From Coptis chinensis (Eukaryota; Streptophyta; Magnoliopsida; Ranunculales; Ranunculaceae): a stretch of DNA of 64,000 nt. Shown one piece after another: positions 48,152-62,019 of this stretch. The notes below the pieces were generated by a model. The model worked only from the letters and a program-made list of their open reading frames with translations, did not search any database and was not told where the DNA came from. Numbering within the stretch: the stretch's first letter is position 1; the number at the start of each line of letters is the position of its first letter. The position numbers and the translations under genes are program-made. Location of the stretch: contig CM027384.1 in NCBI GenBank assembly GCA_015680905.1, positions 72,821,501-72,885,500 of the forward strand. Reading direction: 5' to 3'.

Positions 48152-51100
48152 TAGTCCGCGGTAGACGGATCATCGAGAAGAGTCTCTTCACATCCGGAGA
48201 GCCTAACTCATGATAATGTTTAAGGCTTGGCCATTTACTTGGAATTCGCTACCATCATTTACGTTTTTCACGGAGATAGCCCCATGCGGGTGACAAAGAG
48301 AGAGCTGGAAAGCGACTCGAACCATCGAAGTTTTTAATTTTCCGGAAAAATGTGTAATCTTGAAGTTGTACATCAAAACTTTTGACCGACTTTTGAACTC
48401 TTTTCTAATATGTGCTTGTCATGCACTCTTTTCATGTCGGCTTTTTATAGGATTTCAGAGATCATATGCATCATCTCGAATTTCCTCAAGCTTCATTTAA
48501 TCGCAATTTTCTCTTTTAAGCCCGCCACGTTAGTGTTATAATTGAGGCTTTTGATGGCCCATAGGGCCGCGGTGCTCAAGTTCAACCGAGATGACAAGGT
48601 TTTCCAAAAAGCGGCGGGCGTCGGAGACATCCCTATGGGTGTCTTAAAAGTCGTTACGTATGCCCACAAGGCATCGATAATCGTAGAGAGACCGATCTTT
48701 CCTAGATGGATTGACGTTTTTTTCCAAAATGGATTTTATTTCTCGATTAGAGACTTCTCTTGACCAACTTGTTTGAGGATGATCACGGAGTTGCCACTTT
48801 GTCGCGTGACTCCATATTTCTTTACTAATGATTCAAAATTTTATTGCAGAAATGTTTTCCCCATCACTAATTATAGCTTTGGAACACCAAATCGAGAGAA
48901 AATATTTTCTTTTACAAACAAAACTACCGTTTTTATGATCGTTAGCACGACATGCCAATGCCTCAATCCATTTTGACACATAGTCAACTACAAGTATGTA
49001 TAGGAAGCCATGAGAATTTGAAATGGACCCATGAAGTCGATGCCCCATACATCAAAGATTTCCCACAATTAGAATGGGATTTAAAGGGCATCATATTGCG
49101 TTGAGTAATCGACCTAGCTGGCAACGATTGCATGCTTTGCAATGCTCATGTGCATCTCTAAACAAAGGTGTTGGCCAATAAAACCACATTGTAGAACCTT
49201 GGCCGCAGTTTTTCTTACCACTAAAATGACCACCACAAGATTGTTCATGGCGGAAGGATAACACATCGCGTTGTTTCCCGGTCGGGGAATGCAACGGCCG
49301 GATTAGTTGGTGCGAACAATACTTGAAGAGGTAGGGATCATCCGTAAATAGAATTTCCACAGTGGATAAAAACTTTTTCGGTCATTACGAGACCAAGATA
49401 AAGGAACTTCCTCGGTAACTAAGTAATTTACTATGTCGCGTACCGGGACCTAAAAAATAGAGTACAAGTGTTCATCCGGAAAGGAATCACGAGATAGGTT
49501 CGGATCGATATCAACATCGCGACAAGTCTTGATAAATGGTGCGCAACCACATTTTCGCTACCTTTTTATCTCTAATTTCGAGAGTAAACTCTTGCAAAAG
49601 GAGAATCCATCGGATCAACCTTTGTTTTGCATCTTTTTTAAGCTAATAGATAACGAAGTGCGATGGTAGGGTGTAGACAATAGTTGGAGAACCCACTAGG
49701 TAAGGACGAAACTTATCTACTTGCGTATACAAAATGAGAAACTCTTTCGGTGGTGGTATAGTTTCGTTGAGCTTCATTAAGGGTTTTACTCGCATAGTAA
49801 ATGACAACGGCTTATCTTTCCGGCGTTGCCCTAAGCACGACTCCTATAGCATAATTAAACGTCGCGTCACATTAATTCAAAGGTTTAGACCAATCCGGTG
49901 GTTGAATTATAGGAGCGGTAGTTAATGCGGTTTTAATACCTCAAAGGCTTGTTTGCAACTGAAATTGAAATCAAAAGCGGCATCTTTAAGCGAGGAGATT
50001 GGTTAAAGGTCTAGCAACCTGAGAAATCTTGAATAAATCTCCTATAGAAACCCTGCATGTCCTAAGAATGCGGCGAATGTCTCGAGCTGTTTTGGTATAG
50101 GAAGTGAAGCAATTTTTTCTATCTTAGCTTTGTCGACTTCGATTCCGTCCTTTGAAACGATATGTCCTAAAACTATTCCTTTAGTAACCATGAAATGACA
50201 TTTTTCCCAATTAAGAACAAGGTTTTTCTCTTCACAGCGTGTAAATACTTTTCAAGATTTGATAAAGCGACTATCGAAAGAATCTCCATAAATTGAGAAG
50301 TCGTCCATGAATACCTCCATAAACCGTTCAACCATATCACTGAAAATATGAAGCATGCAGCGTTGGAAAGTACCAGGTGCATTGCAAAGGCCAAAAGGCA
50401 TTCGTCTATATGCAAATGTACCAAATGGGCCAATTGAGCGTTGTCTTTTCTTGATCGCCAGGGTCTATGACTATCCGAAAATAACCGAATAACCATCAAG
50501 AAGCGTGTAATAGGCATGACCGGCTAAACGCTCGAAAGCATCCGATCGATGAATGGAAGTGGAAAGTGATCTTTACGAGTGACGGCATTAAGTTTGCGAT
50601 AGTCAATGCATATTCGCCATTTTCTTTGGGATCTGAAAGGAAATGCATTCATCTTTATCATTTCGCATTAACCGTAATGCCGATTTCTTTGGAACTACGG
50701 TATTAATACGGGACTCACCCAAACACTATCAGAGATAGGGTAAATAATACCTGCATCTAGTAATTTTAACACTTCTTCTCGTACCACATCTTTCATGGTA
50801 GGGTTTAGGCGACGCTGTGGTTCACGCGACGTCTTAGCATTTTTTCTTCGGTGTATCGCGATGGGTGCACACATTAGGTTCAATGCCTTTAATGTCATCG
50901 AGGGACCATCCAAGCGAGAAACGATGTTGTTGAATGACATTAATTAAACGAGCTTCCCGATCGTCAATTGTGAAGAAATAATAACCGGGTGGCGACCATC
51001 GACATCAAGTTTACGTATTTTAATTCCGAAGGGAAGAGGTTTTAATTCGGGGGGTGGAGTGGGTATTAAAGATTCTTGAGGAAGTTCATCATCTATGTAG

Positions 51101-53799
51101 TAAAACGAGGGATGATCATCAAGTTACTAGACATCACCGTTGTAGGTCAATTAATGGTATCGACTCTAATAACTCATTTACTTCGTTTGTAAAATCATCG
51201 TCCCCCAAACTTCGAAGTAAGCTAAAGAAAAGAAATTGGTACACTTCATCCTCGGGAAAAGAGTTTGAGAAATACTCTTGCGGAATGTCATCAATCCCGC
51301 TTGACTTCACCATCAATGTCGCTCTCGAATTTGTTTCATTAACTTGAAACACATTCACCTCGATTTGAAAGATTTCCGAAGGACATGGTCATGGAACCAT
51401 CTCGACAGTTAATAAGAGCATTAGCAGTGGCAAGGAACGGACGTCCTAAAATGATAGGAATGGAATCACAAGCAACTTCTGTATCCAAAATAACAAAGTC
51501 TACAGGATAGAAGAAATCTTGGACTTTTACAAGGACGTTTTCCACAATTCCTTTTGGATACTTTATGGAACGATCCGCTATTTGTAGAGTCATGGTGGTA
51601 GGTTTGAGTTCATGAAGACCTAATTGTTTAAATAAATAATATGGAAGTAAGTTCACGCTAGCTCCCAGGTCTAATAAGCCTTGATGGTCAGGTGTATTTG
51701 TCACCTAAGGTGCATGGAACCGTTAATTACGACGGGGTCCTTGTATTTTACAATACCATTGTGTTGTTGATGGATGGAAACCGCTTGATGAGGAACGCTT
51801 GTTGAGGAACATTAGTTCTCCTTTTTGTGGTGCACATATCTTTTAGAAATTTTGCATGTTTTGGTAGTAATTTTAAGGCATCGAGAAAAGGTAAGTTGAT
51901 TGTTAAATTTTGAAAAGTCTCGAATTTCAAACAAAATTGTCATCGTTTTTATTCTTTGCCAAGACGTGCGGGTGCGGTGCCTTAGGTCGAAATTTAGCGA
52001 AGGGGTCTACTTGCTTGTTTCCTACATTCGGAGGTGTTGAATTTGTTGTATCAGGGGAATCTTCCATAAGTTCATTATTAGAACTAGAATCCTTGGAACC
52101 TTCCTGTTCTTTTGGGTGATCATCTGGCATACGTATCTGATTGTCGACAGTTTTTCCAGATCGTAGAGTAGTGATTGCATGCACCTCACCTTGGTTGGGG
52201 GTGCTTGTACCAGGGGCATTGGTGAGTTCAAAGGCCGTGTTTGCCGGTTTAGGGTTTGGAACCGCTTGGCAGAAACACGCCTTTTCGACTCTTTTCTTGC
52301 GCCAATTCTTTGAAGTGATTGTTGGATAGGCGTTAAAATTTGAGACTGTTGGTTCATGTAAGCGGGAAAGTCTCATTTGTCCTATCCGTAATGGTTGGCC
52401 GCGAGTTAGGTGGCGAGTAGTAGTTCTCGATTATTGCTTAGAAGTTGTTGATTATAGTTGGGATTTGGATTAATTTGGAACAAGGCTGCGGTTGGTCCGA
52501 TAATTAGCATTAGAATTATTTTGAAATTGACCTTGTTGGTATTGTTGATTATTTCCTTGGCGGTATGGAATAAAATTATTGGTAGGTCGAACAGTGGATT
52601 AGATTAAAACCCAGGAGGAGCCCCATTTGTTGGTTATTTTGGTAGGCGAAATTAGGATGTTGTCTCCATGGTGCATTGGGAATGTTGAATGCACATGCCT
52701 CCTCCTTGTTGAGTAGGGGAAACATATAACAAAGGACAATATGCATCGGGATGATCGGGACTAAGACAAAGGACACAAGGAGTGGTGTCAACGTTCATAT
52801 TTGGTTTTGGTAGTTGATCGTTTACTTGAACTGCAAGGGCATCTACTTTTTTAGTTAGGGATTCTATCAAATTTTTTATTTCAGGATCGGGTTTTACCTC
52901 AAAAGTAGATGTGGCTTTTGTAACCGTATCATTTGATGATCTAGGCGGCTCGATGTTACCCGATTAGTGTGTACCTTTTTCGCTTGTTTTCAAGAAAAGT
53001 ATAAGCCCGATTAGCTCCTTTGTCCATGAAGCAACCTCCGTTCATTATATCAAGAGTTTCTTTTTGATGATCGAACAGACCATTAAAGAATGAGCGAACA
53101 AGGACTGACTTTTCTAGTTGGTGGTGAGGACATTCTAATGAAGATCGACAAAAAGCGACTCCATGCTTCCGTAAAGGATTCATGCGGATTTTGACGGAAG
53201 AATTGAATTTTCGAAGCATTTCGGTTGTTTTCTTCTGAGTGTAAAACTGAAGCATAAAAGCTTGAACTAGTTTATTCCATGTGTCTATGGATTGTGATTG
53301 TTGTCCCGCTAGCCGATTGATGCTTTTTCCGCTAAAGTGAATGGAAGCTTGACCCGAAGCAAGAGTTGTTTCTTAGAGGCTATTTGGATGATGAAATGTT
53401 ATTTGCCACTTGTTGAAGTCACGAAGATGATTATACGGTTTTCGTGCTCCAACCCATGATATATTGGTAACAAACTGAAGACGTTTGGTGGGATCTGAAA
53501 ATCACCGACAATGTCCTCAAGTTTAATCACGGAAGAAGGTCCTTTCACATGTAATGCGATATAGATAAGTCGAGAGGGCTTCTGGCTTTTGTGGAGGATC
53601 GTCGGCCATAATGACGAAGTTGATGGCGGCGAAGGATTGTGATCAAGGTAATTAGCGAGAAGAAGAACAATTTTTATGTGAGAACTTACATAATTGCTTA
53701 TCGTATTTTTTCGACGATAGGTTTGTTCAATTTCTTTAGTGGAACCGGACCTTAATCTCATGCAAGCATAAAATTAGATCTAACTACGGAAGGAATTAT

Positions 53800-55493
53800 G
53801 AGGACTCGAATTTTATTAATATCTTAAGCATTAGGGTTGAACAACATATGCCTAAGGCTGCCGCTAACATAGCAATGAAGCTAGGAATACGTGTGCATAA
53901 ACCAACCCGGCAGTCCTGTCACAAGATAGATATGAGGGAGGATTTCCTGCTGGCGAACCCGGTTCTAATTAAAGTAACCTCAATCTTTCAAGTTTCCTAG
54001 ACACCATTGGAATATGATTAAAATTTATGAAATTAAAATTTATGCAAAGGTGGTATTAAATTAATTTTAATTTAATTTATTTATTTATTTATTTATTTTT
54101 TTTATTTTATTTTTATTTATTTTTTTTTTATTATTATTATTTTTATTTTTTATTTTTTTTTTTTTTTAAAGATTTATGCAAGGTTTAAAATACAAACATA
54201 CAAAATCGATCTACTCATACAATACTAGGTGCGTTAGCATGTGAAGATACTCTACTCATACATTATAGCTATCACGAATAGGCAAACTTGTGTCATCGAT
54301 AAATATTTCCATACGATGCGGGGCAAATATACATCGATATCACGTATATGCGCTAATTTGTAAATCGATATTACGTAAATGTATATCAGCGAAGAATAGG
54401 GTGAATTTGAATCACTCATGCATTATCTAAATAGCTTAGCATCACGAATCGATTATACATCGGTTGAGAATAGATGACAAAACTAAACATGCAAAGTATT
54501 ATACCCAAACTAAAATCACGACTCTTGTATTGCATAATAAATTGATTTCGACAATACTCATTGAGATTGAATGTCCTATAGAGAGCAGCTTTACCCGTAG
54601 GGGTTTAGAAAACAACTTACCCAACTAAGATTTTAACCCTCGTTGGAATGTTCTCCTCTTTCTTGACAAAATCGACTTAATATACAATACCGTGTACGAA
54701 TACGTATAATAGAGAAATATCAAACATTTAACAAGCAACATTTATACGTAGAAAGACATATACCCATGCAATACAATACCATTAATATGTAAATATACAT
54801 TCATATGCAATTCATGTCCGTGTAATCGTATATAAATATTTACCGGTATACGAATTTGATTCATGCATAATTCGAGGCTAAAGCTTAAATAATAATCCAT
54901 AAATTTTTCCTAATACTATATACATGGCATTCATGCAGAAAAACATACTAATAATAATATAAATAAATTACAATAATACTGAAAATTGGAACCTGTAGCT
55001 TCCCGCGTTTTCGCCAAAGATATTTAAACAGAGGCGTTCGATCCGTCGTACGCGATTAATCCCAAAGGATTATCGAATTTTTCGGTACTTGACCAAATAT
55101 TTAGGCACGGAAATGGATCAAGGTGGATCGAGGAGATGCCGGTGGCTGAAAATGAGCAATAACAAAAGAAATTCACCCGAGGGACGCTGGTCCAGCTACC
55201 AAGACGACTCCACCCTGACAGCGCCGGTCTTTCTTTCGAGAATGACTTGAATTTTCGCGAAGTCTTATAATTTGCTGAAATGATGTTTCCCAGTCCTAAC
55301 TTTTGGAACCTGGCAGTGGAACGAAAATTTTTTTGGATTACAGGTCAATCGCGAGGCAAAAATCCGAAAAAAAATGAAGAAAAACGTAATACGAACTAGA
55401 AGGAAAGAAAGAAAGAGAATGGGGGTTCCCCCTTGATGCAACTTTCGCTTTGTAGCCCAAGTTCTATTGCTTTAGAACAGCAGCGGCGCCATT
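53800..55493 (-). other. leader of right-arm element
   Basis: Non-coding leader. It includes a low-complexity TTTA/T-rich block at 54060-54170 that is longer than its counterpart at 42147-42195 in the left arm. Confidence 0.6.
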
Positions 55494-56941
55494 TGATATT
55501 AGCTTTTACGACCACTTAGAGTTTAGAACTCTCTAAATTGAAGCAAAAGAAATCAAGGTTCCTTACTTACGATCTTCGTTGAGTAGAGTTAGAATAAGGA
55601 TTCGAACTACCTAAAGTATAGAACAACTACAAATTGGATGTTACAATAAGGGAACTAAGGAGTAAGGGTCTATTATAAATGTTAGATTTTTATCATTCCT
55701 ACTTAAACATTAAGAAAACATTAAGTTGAAAACATGCACTTGATACTAAAAATAGAAATTTGGAAGAGAAGTTGGAGAGTTAATCCTCCTCATGTGAGCT
55801 ACCATTAGTGTTGATTTGAAATAGGTTTTATTCTTCCTAAACTCATAGACAAGTCCCTAACGGAAAAATATAATTGATCCCTAGCATGCATGGCTCACTT
55901 AAGAGCTCATACATGCTAGCAAGTGAAACCAAACAATGACTTATCTCTAAGCTCATTGTTTGATTTCTAACTAGACACTACACCAACTATCATTTTGGGA
56001 TAGGATGTAGTGTTAGTTGTTTATCCTAAAAACCTACCAAACTCACAACCAATGTTTTTCCCTCACATGAGTTGGATTAACTCCCCAAAAGGGAAGTTAG
56101 CTCATGATCCTTGGGACAAGGACTTATGAACTACTAAAAACTCAAAAGAGAAAGAGAGAGAGAGAGAGAAAATCCACAACCAAACTCACTTATATATTTC
56201 TAGAAGAACTAGAAGAACAAGTGTTCCTCCATTAAAACTATTACAAGCTTTTTGCAAATAAAATAAAACTTCCTTCTCATTTTCACTAAGGAACTAAAAT
56301 AATGCCATGTGAGGAAAATAAGTCAAGGGAGTAAATGGAGTATCCCCCACCTTTGTCTAATTTCTTCTCCATTTGAGAGAAATCTCATTTCCTCCCACGT
56401 GAATTATCAAACCACATTGATTCATTTTTATCTACCACATTAAAACAAAGTGACACCTTGCCTTTTTTTCACTATTAACACCTAATCTAATTTATTACAT
56501 GCAAGGTGTCAACTTTGCACCAATAATTTGTTATCTTTGTCTTGACATGCTCCATGATTGATGACTCATCCAATCTTGTGGCCCCTCATAGTGGGTCCAT
56601 GTGTAGTCCAGTGGCAGTCCGGTATTTTGGGCAGTTTTACAACTTCCGCCTATCGCGTAGAAGTTCATCGCCCGATTGTCACGAAAGCTCTCTTGTCGCG
56701 ATTTCGAGTCCTGGTTCGAGAAATAGGAGCTTTGAAAGTTTGATGCTTCAACGTGGATTTGGGAGAATTCATATATCATGCCGTTCCTCGTTTTATTTCA
56801 GGTTTAACCAATATTTCCATGTTTCATCGCAAATACACGCAAAAGTAGGAAAACATATTTATTTCATGATTATTAAACACATAATGAACCAAATTTATAT
56901 GTCTCAATGGGGTTTCATAATACACTTTTGGGTGCTTATCA
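55494..56941 (-). repeat. LTR B (right arm)
   Basis: 1448 bp in minus orientation. Over most of its length it is nearly identical to LTR C (57715-59150), and less like LTR A, although B sits in the arm that mirrors A. Confidence 0.85.
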
Positions 56942-57714
56942 ACAAGGTTGGAAAAACTCAGTTAGAAGAAGGAAAGGAAAAAAGGATCTCTCTAGTATAA
57001 ATATATAAAGACCCTATTCTCTCATACTCGTAAATTTTAATTATCCATTTCCATTTTCTTGTACACTATCACCTAAGCCCCACAATACCTAATAAAGACC
57101 TCTAGCTCAATTAGGAGTAGGGTGGTGTGATAATAAGTAGTAGACGTGATTGATCGACATCGGCTCCTCTGACTGTCATTGAGATGTAAGGAAACGTGTG
57201 CCCACTGCACACTGGAGTTAACAAAACCTGAGTGGAAAATTTTTGAGTGAATATGTGTTTCAACACATACCTGTAAGAACCCATTTAGGTATGCTCTCCA
57301 AGGATCCAGAAACAACCCTGCTAGTATATTTCAATGAAAAGTTCACTGCATGAATAATCATATGTAGATGTTTTAATTATTGAATACATATTAACTTGAG
57401 TTTCAAAGAAATAAATCCTCGTTTCCTGCTAAGGAGATGTATGGATATCTGAGATTAATTTAGGAAACAAGTTTCTGTCACTGAGTCGTTGTAGTATAAA
57501 TGAAGTTTGTGAGTATCTTTTCTGGAAAACTCTCACGAGACTATAACTTCGTCCACTAGGGAATTCCTAGTGGTTTAAAGCCTTGTTGCATATGGTCAAT
57601 GCAATCGCACTCTTAAACGAGAATTAGTTTAGGACTACACATTTTTTGGCCATTTATCTATTTTAGTGTCTCTTCTTTGCTTCGAGGACAAGCAAAAAGT
57701 CGTTTGGGGTAGTG
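56942..57714 (+). mobile_element. 3' internal end of an Athila-like element
   Basis: Plus-strand 3' untranslated region homologous to 16370-17069 of the gag-protease element. It ends in a polypurine-like TTTGGGGTAGTG before LTR C. It lies between LTR B (minus) and LTR C (plus). Confidence 0.7.
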
Positions 57715-59150
57715 TGATAAGCACCAAAAAAGTGTATTATGAAACCCCATTGAGATATATAAATTTGGTTCATTATGTGTTTAATAATCATGAAATAAAT
57801 ATGTTTTCATACTTTTGCGGTGTTTGCGGTAAACATGGAAATATTGGTTAAACCGCAATAAAAAGCACGAGGGCGGGCGTATATATGAATTTTCTCAAAT
57901 CCATTAGAAGCATCATACTTCCAAAGCTCCTACCTCTCGAACCGGGGACTCGAATGTGACAAGAGAGCTGCTTCGGACAATCGTAGGCGATGAACTCTAC
58001 GCGATAAAGGGAAGTTGTAAAAGCGCCCAAAATACCGGATTGCCATTTGGATGCACATGGACCCACTATGGGGCCACAAGATTGGATGAGTCATCAATCA
58101 TGGAGCATGTCAAGACAAAGATAACAAATTATTGGTGCAAAGTTGACACCTTGCATGTAATAAATTAGATTAGGTGTTAATAGTGAGAAAAAGGCAAGGT
58201 GTCACTTTGTTTTAATGTGGTAGATAAAAATGAATCAATGTGGTTTGATAATTCGTGGGAGGAAATGAGATTTCTCTCAAATGGAGAAGAAATTAGACAA
58301 AGGTGGGGGATACTCCATTTACTCCCTTGACTTATTTTCCTCACATGGCATTATTTTAGTTCCTTAGTGAAAATGAGAAGTTAGTTTTAGTTTTTATTTT
58401 TGCAAAAAGCTTGTAATAGTTTTAATGGAGGAACACTTGTTCTTCTAGAGATATAATAGAAGTGAGTTTGGTTGTTGTTAATTCTTCTTCTCTCTCTCTT
58501 TCTCTTTGGAGTTTTATTAGTTCATAAGTCCTTGTCCCAAGGATCATGAGCTAACTTCCCTTTGGGGAGTTAATCCAACTCATGTGAGGGAAAAACATTG
58601 GTTGTGAGTTTGGTAGGTTTTAGGATGAACAACTAACACTACATCCTATCCCAAAATGATAGTTGGTGTAGTGTCTAGTTAGAAATCAAACAATGAGCTT
58701 AGAGATAAGTCATTGTTTGGTTTCACTTGCTAGCATGTATGAGCTCTTAAGTGAGCCATGCATGCTAGGGATCAATTCTATTTTTCCATTAGGGACTTGT
58801 CTATGAGTCTAGGAAGAATCAAAACCTTTTTCAAATAAACAACTAATGATAGTTTCACATGAGGAGGATTAACTCTCCACCTTTCTTTTTAGTAATTTGT
58901 ATTTTGTTTAAGTGCATGATTTCAAACTTAAATGTTTTGCTTTAATGTTTGTTAGGAAGAAACCTAGTATTATAACCTTACTCCTTAGTTCCCTTATTGT
59001 AACACCCAATTTGTAGTTGTTCTATACTTTAGGTAGTTCGAATCCTTATTCTAACTCTACTCAACGAAGATCGTGAGTAAGGAACCTTGATTTCTTTTGC
59101 TTCAATTTAGAGAGTTCTAAACTCTAAGTGGTCGTAAAAAGCTAATATCA
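57715..59150 (+). repeat. LTR C
   Basis: 1436 bp, TGATAAGCACC...TAATATCA, plus orientation. Bases beyond it (CCCCA) do not match those before LTR A (GCCTG) or after LTR B (ACAAG), so no simple pair of LTRs with a target duplication is evident. Confidence 0.85.
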
Positions 59151-59935
59151 CCCCACCGCCAATCCTCTCATGAGAAAAGTGCACATTGTTAAAGTCACCT
59201 AGAGTGCACTAAGGCCCAAATATATTTTCATGTAATAATTTGGTGTCTTGCCATAGTCCCATCCTCTCTCTATTGTCATTGCTTGCATAAACAAAGGTGA
59301 GCATGCAGGTGGCATTGTTCTGTAAACAAGTTACCTTTGTATGTATGAATTGAGCAGTTTCATGAAATTTCAATATTATTAAAAGGTTCGAGTCCCATAA
59401 GACCCAGATTCTGCCATTTGCATGGCTAGAATAGTTGCGTGGAGGAGAGTCCAATTTGGGAAACAAAAACTTTTGATAAAAGAACATTTTCCTTACTTAA
59501 CTCTTGTTTCTAGCAGTCCTATAAGACTGAACTTATTTGTTTTCCTAAATTTATTGACCTCTTTGGCCTTAACTTGAACATTTATTCCGTGGACATTCCA
59601 TACTGCTAAATTGATCATAACCATTTAGTTGCACTTTGGTTCTTCACCGTCCCCATGGAGTTCCCCTTACTCTGCTTCTTTGCCTGTGGTGTCTTACCTC
59701 ATCTTTTCCCTATTGTCTGTGTCTGTCGATTGATCAGCTCCCAAATGTGTGTTTTATTACTTGTACATTACTGCATTACAGCCCTTCTTACGCATAATGA
59801 AAAGACAACTCATAACTTTTATTGCCTTTTTCAGGTTACAGGCCATTTCAGACTACTTATCATAAAAGCTATATTTTAGCGCCAAAAGGAGCTTTATTAA
59901 CATTTATTATGAAGACTCAAGCTGCTATGAAAAAA

Positions 59936-59969
59936 GTGCTAAAAAGTCAAAGTCAAAGTCAAAGTCAAA
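59936..59969. repeat. (AAAGTC)n short repeat
   Basis: Four to five AAAGTC units in a row within solo LTR 1; a related AAAAGC run lies at 60073-60091. Confidence 0.9.
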
Positions 59970-60303
59970 AGTATATGCCTCAAAACCAGATAAATGAAAG
60001 TCATGTCCTTAACTCAGAAGACTGGAGATGGATGACCTTGCTACAAAAGAATATTTGCTCAAGAAGATATGAAAAAGCAAAAGCAAAAGCATAAATCAAC
60101 ATAGTGAGGTGTTTTGATTGTAGAGGGAGAAGGCAAATCAGTCTTTGGCAAAAGGTGTAATATAAAAGCCAAAAAAAGGAGGAGAGAAGGCACCTAGTCA
60201 CCTAGACTTAATCTATGGTCATGTAGGAGTAGAGTAGATTTTAATTTCAAGTCTTTTACATTTTTAAGTTTTTATTGTTTTATTTAATTTTTGTTCTTCA
60301 ATT

Positions 60304-60415
60304 CAACTTTTCATTTCAAGTTTGTTATTCAATCTTCAATCCAAGTTTGTTCTTTAATACAACTTTTCATTTCAAGTTTGTTATTCAATCTTTAATCCAA
60401 TTTTGTTCTTTAATC
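60304..60415. repeat. 56-bp tandem duplication in solo LTR 1
   Basis: Two adjoining copies of a unit beginning CAACTTTTCATTTCAAG (60304 and 60360), with a few differences. The second solo LTR lacks this duplication, which accounts for part of its shorter length. Confidence 0.8.
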
Positions 60416-62019
60416 CAAAGTCTTTCATTCAAGTTTAGTCAAGTTTAAACATAAGTTTCATTCATTCAAAAACAAGTCATGAACTTTAAGGATACTATCT
60501 TCTCACTTTCAAAACTCCCATCAATCCATCTCTAAAAATCTATAGTGAACTTCAAACTAATCCCTTACCACTATACAACTACTTCATCTGTGTTTGTGTA
60601 TGTGTCATGGAGTCACAGCTTGAAGTTGTTGTGTCTTCAGATCCCTCAATTGCTCTCTTTTGAGATCTACTTTTTACTTTGTAAACAACTTCTTGAACTA
60701 GTCTTTGATCAATGAGTTCATGTTCTTTGAAAGATCTTGTTCTTCTTATGATACATCATCATCCAATTCCTCTTCACTATTAGCTAATGCTTGAAAAGAA
60801 TTTCTTTCTTGGCTGAATTATTGGCTTGTGTTGTCTTTCCGCTTTTTGTTGGTAGAAGATTGTTGCGGTGTAGCATGTCTCTAATCATGAGGTGAAACAG
60901 AGCATGGTGTAGAGCTTATGGAGGTTCTCATGTGTGGTGAGGAGTTTCTGGGTTGTGTTTTAGATGGATCATGAATGGGTGGGAGCATTTTGCAGAAGGA
61001 AGGTTCTGATGTGGGAGCAGCTTCCACTGTTGCGTTATTTGTTGTAATTTCAGTGATAGGCACAAAATCTCAATGAGGGTTGTAAACAACTATTGCACCT
61101 GCATTTGTAGTTGTTAAATAGGTGGCACCTATTACAGGGCCATTGGAGTTAACTAGAGGAGTTGTTGCAGGTACTCTTGGACGAGTTAATGTAACAGTGG
61201 AAGAGACTGTAGCCATATTTGTCACATTTGAATTGTCATAGGAGCTGTGACAGCTGGAGTTGTTGTGATGATTGACGGAGTAGCAGTTTGTCTTCTCCTC
61301 CACATTAATTAAGTTCTTTAGGTAATGGTCGAGGGGTTTGTGGGGCAGTTAGTGTCTCTATGTCCAATCTTGTTGCAGAGAGTACAAGTTGATGGAATTC
61401 ATAAGTATTCGACACCTACTACGTACATCAATATTACCATGACCCAAGTCAAAGCTGAGGCTGTCTGGGTATTTTGCATTGATAGGAATTTCAATACATG
61501 CTCTTACATAGTCCAGTCTTAATTTGTTTGTTTTGTGTAGCTTTATCCCAACAATATGGTTTCCCGATTCTGCTAGCAATGAAATTGAATCCCTTTTTGG
61601 TCCACATATATATGTTTTGGTATATCCCATAATTTGACCCAGATAGGTAGAGTGGTCGTGTTTTTCCTTTATGTTTCTATCTTTCCAGTCCATGGCTGAA
61701 TCATAAAGACTCTTCCAACAATAAAAATAGGACCTCCATCTAGGGCCATTTTTCAGTCTTATTCTTCTCTAAATTTAAAGAGAAATACATATTTGTCTGT
61801 TAAAATCTCATAATCAGCCTTTATTTTCTAACTACGATCTAGTGTTCTTTTGACCACAGGAAAAGGTAGTCTCTTGTCTACAAAGAAACTTACAAGATGA
61901 TCTTTCCATATTTCAATTCCTTATTCAAGGATGTCTCTTGGAACCTCAACTATCTTTTGAGTAAGGTCAGATTCAATCCATTCCAAGTTTCCATCAGTTC
62001 CGGAGATGTTAGAAATCAT

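Larger units (their letters stand above)
48124..56941 (-). mobile_element. Athila-like element, right arm of giant inverted repeat
   Basis: Mirror image of the left arm: LTR B at 56941-55494, the primer site TGGCGCCGCTGCTG (55491-55478), leader, gag (about 53760-51900), protease (about 51700-51350), reverse transcriptase (about 50950-50100), RNase H and integrase regions (about 50000-48550), all minus strand. It is heavily broken, again with tens of breaks. Identity with the left arm is roughly 85-90% by eye, with many small indels. No 3' LTR on this arm. Confidence 0.8.
59731..60586 (+). mobile_element. solo LTR 1, inserted in the LINE
   Basis: About 856 bp starting TGATCAGCTCCCAAATG and ending ACTTCA, homologous to the solo LTR at 62643-63393. 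TATA-like TATAAAAG near 60163. It lies between LINE ORF1 and ORF2 sequence, which resumes on each side. A target duplication is not clear (TCGAT versus TCTGT). Confidence 0.6.
59180..62019 (-). mobile_element. LINE (non-LTR retrotransposon), decayed, interrupted by a solo LTR
   Basis: ORF1 (from about 62019) reads a DUF4283-type region (KADYEILTDKYVFLFKFREE, ALDGGPIFI, CIEIPINAKYPDSLSFDLGH) and one CCHC zinc knuckle (CTLCNKIGHRDTNCP, about 61390-61345), then a Thr/Pro-rich tail and an acidic/coiled end down to about 60600. After the inserted LTR, a short basic stretch leads into ORF2's endonuclease start (MINLAVWNVHGINVQVKAKE near 59620; SLIGLLETRVK; GRIWVLWDS; LTFVYASND). Sequence ends at about 59180, next to LTR C, so reverse transcriptase is missing. 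Frameshifts and stops are spread through both ORFs (for example around 61360 and 59500). Confidence 0.75.

Noticed and set aside
39394-56941. Palindrome as a trivial hairpin-read assembly artefact
   Set aside because: The arms differ by many substitutions and indels, which a folded-back read would not show; joining of two distinct contigs still has to be excluded with spanning reads.
39394-59150. A simple full-length LTR element from LTR A to LTR C
   Set aside because: Flanking 5-mers differ (GCCTG and CCCCA), LTR A is much more divergent from C than B is, and a whole inverted arm lies between them.
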